Assembly (NCBI GenBank): GCA_018524725.1
Contig: JAEUWP010000601.1
Coordinates: forward strand, 186,001 to 250,000
Source of the DNA: Podaxis mareebaensis
Taxonomy: Eukaryota > Basidiomycota > Agaricomycetes > Agaricales > Agaricaceae
Direction of reading: 5' to 3'
Length of the DNA: 64,000 nt
Both the position numbers and the translations under genes were made by a program. The notes beneath the pieces were generated by a model that saw only the letters and a list, made by a program, of their open reading frames with translations, did not search any database and was not told the DNA's origin. Below are positions 60,701 through 64,000 of this stretch, piece by piece. Each line of letters begins with the position of its first letter. Positions within the stretch are counted from its first letter, which is position 1.

Positions 60701-63700
60701 TTATCCAGTGTTTCGGCATTACCAACGGTTTCATCCTCCATATCGTCGATACCATTCGTCTCATCAAGCGTTACGCCTCCTGAGACTCGCCCTATGAACA
60801 TACCTATACCCACAAACCCAATGGCCGCATATGTCCCTCGTCAGGTCCAGCACACGAGATCATCTACTCCTTCATCAGTTTCTTCCCCTTTGGCGCTCGC
60901 AGCGCCCATCGTGGCTTCTACGTCACAGGAAGACACCATGCCTCCCATTTCGCTGGACGAGTCTTCTGCAATGTCCTCGTCTGTCACACCTTCTACACCC
61001 GCTACCACCGGTCAAGTCACTTCCAGTCCCTTGACTGTCAAGACGCACAGGTCCACATCGAATCTCCTGGAACCCAAATTCGTGGTCACGCCACCTACTT
61101 CTCCTCGAGTCTCTGCGCGTGAAGGACCAGGTTTGACTCGAGAGCCGTCAGTTAAGCGCACACACCGGCGCCACTCAACAGCCAATCCTCTCATGAGTCC
61201 CATTGCGGGGCCTCTTTCTCCTCGACAACCAACCGCTCCCATCACACGGACAAATCCCACCTCCATCAAGGACTTTGATATCATCAAGCCTATCAGCAAG
61301 GGTGCTTTCGGCTCTGTATTCTTGGCTAAGAAGAAAGCAACGGGTGACTATTTCGCTATCAAGGTGTTGAAGAAGGCAGATATGATTGCGAAGAACCAGA
61401 TTACCAACGTCAAGGCCGAGAGGATGATTTTGATGAAACAGGCGGAGTCTCCGTTCGTCGCCAAGCTATATTTCACTTTCCAAAGCAAGGACAACTTGTA
61501 TCTGGTAATGGAGTACTTGAATGGCGGTGATTGCGCTGCGTTGATCAAGTCACTCGGGTGTTTGCCGGAGGAGTGGACGAAAAATTATATCGCAGAGGTG
61601 GTTCTTGGATTGGAATATTTGCATCAGAGAGGAGTCATTCATCGGTATGGAAACTCGTCACATCCGCTACGGTTTGAATGGCGTTAGCTAACATAGAACT
61701 GGTCTGGAACAGTGATCTCAAGCCGGATAACCTTCTCATCGATCAGCATGGTCACCTCAAGCTTACAGATTTCGGTCTCAGTAGGATCGGTCTTCTTGGC
61801 CGTCACCACAATCAAACCGATCTTGGAAGGCCGTATACGAGGTACAGCTCGCGCTCGAGACCCCCGTCGATGGATTCTTCACATCTCTCCTCTCCCTTGA
61901 TATATGCACATGACCCTTCCGGTACCCCATCAGGAGGTTCTTATTTCAACCAGCGGACGAATTCAACCTCGCGTCCCGGGCAGTCACCCTATTTACCGAT
62001 CACGGATGATGTTAGCGAATCAAGCGGCTCAGAATCTATGCCTGGACTACATGCTCGTCGTAACAGAGTCAACGATAGCCCGCTGCAGTCCTTTGCTACG
62101 GAACTCACTACCGACTTGCGGTCACATTCAAATTCGGGAGGAGGTGTTACTCCGCCAGGAGAGCAGAAGTTTGTGGGGACCCCAGATTATTTGGCTCCCG
62201 AGACGATCCTTGGTCTTCGGGGCGATGACGCAGGGGTTGACTGGGTATGTTTGTTTGCCTCGGGTGATGTGTTTAACTAACAGACTTCCTAACTTTTAGT
62301 GGGCACTCGGAGTTATCACCTATGAATTCCTTTATGGGATTCCACCTTTCCATGCTGAAACGCCAGAGAAGGTCTTCGAGAACATCTTGTCGGGGCACAT
62401 TGAGTGGCACGAGGATTGGATCGAGTTTTCCGAGGAAGCACGTGACTTCATCAAGGGCTTGTTGACGCTCGATCCTAATGAGCGGCTGGGGTCTAACGGC
62501 GCCGAAGAAGTCAAGGCTCATCCTTTCTTTGCGGGTATTGATTGGGACAAAGTCACTACCACAGAAGCTGCGTTCATTCCCCAAGTCACAGATCCCGAAT
62601 CAACGGATTACTTCGACCCTAGAGGTGCCATCCCTCAGTTATTCCAGGATGATGACCCCATTGCTCTTGCCACTCAATCGTCGCAAGGAAGCCCTGTCAT
62701 CAGTTCCTCGATACCCCCGCCGTCTCTGCCTGTACCGATTGCGCATAAGGAGCCAACCTCGTCTGGTAGCGACGATTTCGGGTCTTTCAGTTTCAAGAAT
62801 TTACCTATTCTCAAGCAGGCAAATGATGATGTTATTAGGAAATTGAAGACAGATCAGATGGCACCACTTACCCATGCCCTATCGGAGCCGACGCATAACA
62901 GGAGGAAGAGCCTTTCCGCAAGAATAAAGAAACCTCCCAGTGTGGTTACCACTATGGACTCCAAGAACCAGATTACGAATCCCCCATCACCTGCTACCTC
63001 GACCTCCTCTGTCGCATCTTCACCCTCTCGAACGAGCTTACCTCCTCCGACTCCTGGAAGCGGTTCTCATATACGCAAGACATCTGAGTTCGGGGCGCTT
63101 GAACGCTTTAAACAGAACCATATGGAAGAACGACGCAACTCCATGCCGAGCCGTCTGCGTACCGCTTCTGTGTCCAGCACTGGAGATGGATCTGGCTCCG
63201 AAACGTGGAACTCTTCGGCCGGCAACGGTAGCCAGCAAGAGTGTAATACCCCGCCTTCTTCTGTACATTCCATTGATCTTAGGAAAGGACCTGACTTGAC
63301 TGATCGTGCGGTTACTTGTTTGCTCGCGGAGGATAACCCGATTACAGCCAAGATTATTGAGACGCTGCTTATACGGTTGGGGTGTCGATGTGTTGTTGTT
63401 CATGATGGTTCCGAAGCCATTAGTGTTGCTATGGGCGACATTAGTAAGTTGAAGTTTCAAGCGCTTTGGCCTGTGCTGAACTTGTTTTCCTAGAATTTGA
63501 TTGTATTCTCATGGATTTACACATGCCAGTCCGTAAGTGTATCATATCATTCATGTTATGGGTATAGTTTGATCAATCATATCGCAGTTGACGGCGAAGG
63601 TGCTGCCCGGTACATCAAGAGCACTAACAGCAAGAATACAAACACGCCCATCATCGCCGTTAGTGCCTACAGCAGTACAGACCCGAACGAACTGAGCAAT

Positions 63701-63924
63701 GTCTTCTCCGCTTCCCTATCAAAGCCTGTTCAGAAGGCAGATCTCCTAGGTAGAATTACTTTATTCAACACCGGCTGAAGGCTGACTTTCTCTTAGCTGC
63801 TATGCGTCAGTTGGGTTTTAAAACCTCGACAATGTCAAGTTCCAACGCCAAAGTCCTTACAACCCTCCGCCATCATTCGTCTTCGTCTTCCTATGCCCAG
63901 CAACCTGCTTACGTTCCTTCATGA
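57780..63924 (+). CDS. RIM15: Rim15/Greatwall-type AGC protein kinase with PAS-like, zinc-finger and receiver domains
   Basis: Rim15-family kinases act downstream of PKA and TORC1, promote quiescence entry and inhibit PP2A-B55 through endosulfine. Exons 57780-59341, 59395-61644, 61713-62244, 62300-63443, 63494-63532, 63588-63749 and 63797-63924 give 1,938 residues. After a disordered start comes a helical region (about 305-400), a PAS-like segment (about 500-610) and a zinc finger, CRICECKVPQWYFEKHSETC. The kinase has the glycine loop ISKGAFGSVFLAKK, the lysine in YFAIKVLKK, HRDLKPDN split by an intron, TDFGLSR, and a long insertion before GTPDYLAPETI, a Greatwall hallmark. The C-terminal receiver has LLAEDNPITAK, the Asp in DCILMDLHMP, AVSAYSS and the Lys in LSKPVQ. 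All key residues are present. Confidence 0.95.
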
Positions 63925-64000
63925 TAACATCTTAATGCCCTCGTTTCGTTCTTTCCCTTTTCCACAATTTCTCAATTGATTGTGTTTCTTTCTTGCTTTT

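Overview
This window comes from the nuclear genome of a filamentous basidiomycete, most likely an Agaricomycete. Genes are dense and lie on both strands, nearly all are broken by short introns of about 45-70 nt with GT...AG or occasional GC...AG ends, and the protein set is fungal: a Rim15-like kinase fused to a receiver domain, Vps17, Vfa1, Pex14, a membrane-anchored GH17 glucanase and fungal RIB1. There are no operons, CRISPR arrays, rRNA genes or tRNA genes that I could recognise. I assembled the gene models by eye, joining exons where frame, splice signals and protein-family continuity agreed; almost all close exactly in frame.

Layout. 1-5.1 kb: the 3' part of HBS1, a CBM48 protein with a long disordered tail, and a METTL21/EFM-type lysine methyltransferase. 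5.1-6.8 kb: no supported gene. 6.8-10.5 kb: a divergent mitochondrial pair (BolA-like and COX15) and proteasome subunit PRE5. 10.5-12.2 kb: no supported gene. 12.2-21 kb: a 1,237-residue RGG/Q/P-rich protein, VFA1, glutathione-dependent formaldehyde dehydrogenase and an acyl-CoA-binding membrane protein. 21-30 kb: an M28 glutamate-carboxypeptidase-like enzyme, a coiled-coil protein with a C-terminal Cys/His cluster and a mucin-like type I membrane protein. 30-36 kb: RIB1, a GH17 glucosidase and a secreted M24 peptidase. 36-47 kb: VPS17 and PEX14 from one short bidirectional promoter, then a tandem duplication. 47-64 kb: THOC7, VPS52, an unknown coiled-coil protein, RPN11, a mitochondrial S18 protein and the Rim15-like kinase, complete to its stop.

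The most informative structure is a direct duplication of about 3.6 kb. Copy 1 is 39417-43073 and copy 2 is 43074-46592. One breakpoint lies at the 3' end of PEX14 intron 1 and the other inside the short-form tRNase Z gene. Each copy therefore holds one intact gene and one broken gene: copy 1 has intact PEX14 and a truncated, frameshifted tRNase Z; copy 2 has a PEX14 lacking its first exon, with frameshifts, and an intact tRNase Z. Between them, both copies carry a tiny intron-containing gene for a cysteine-rich protein of 43-48 residues that I cannot match to a known family. Identity between the copies is patchy, with one block almost identical across exon and intron, which suggests gene conversion.

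Most genes are housekeeping: translation rescue, proteasome (two subunits), endosomal and Golgi traffic (VPS17, VPS52, VFA1), peroxisome import, haem A and Fe-S related mitochondrial functions, riboflavin synthesis, mRNA export and nutrient signalling. I see no biosynthetic cluster.
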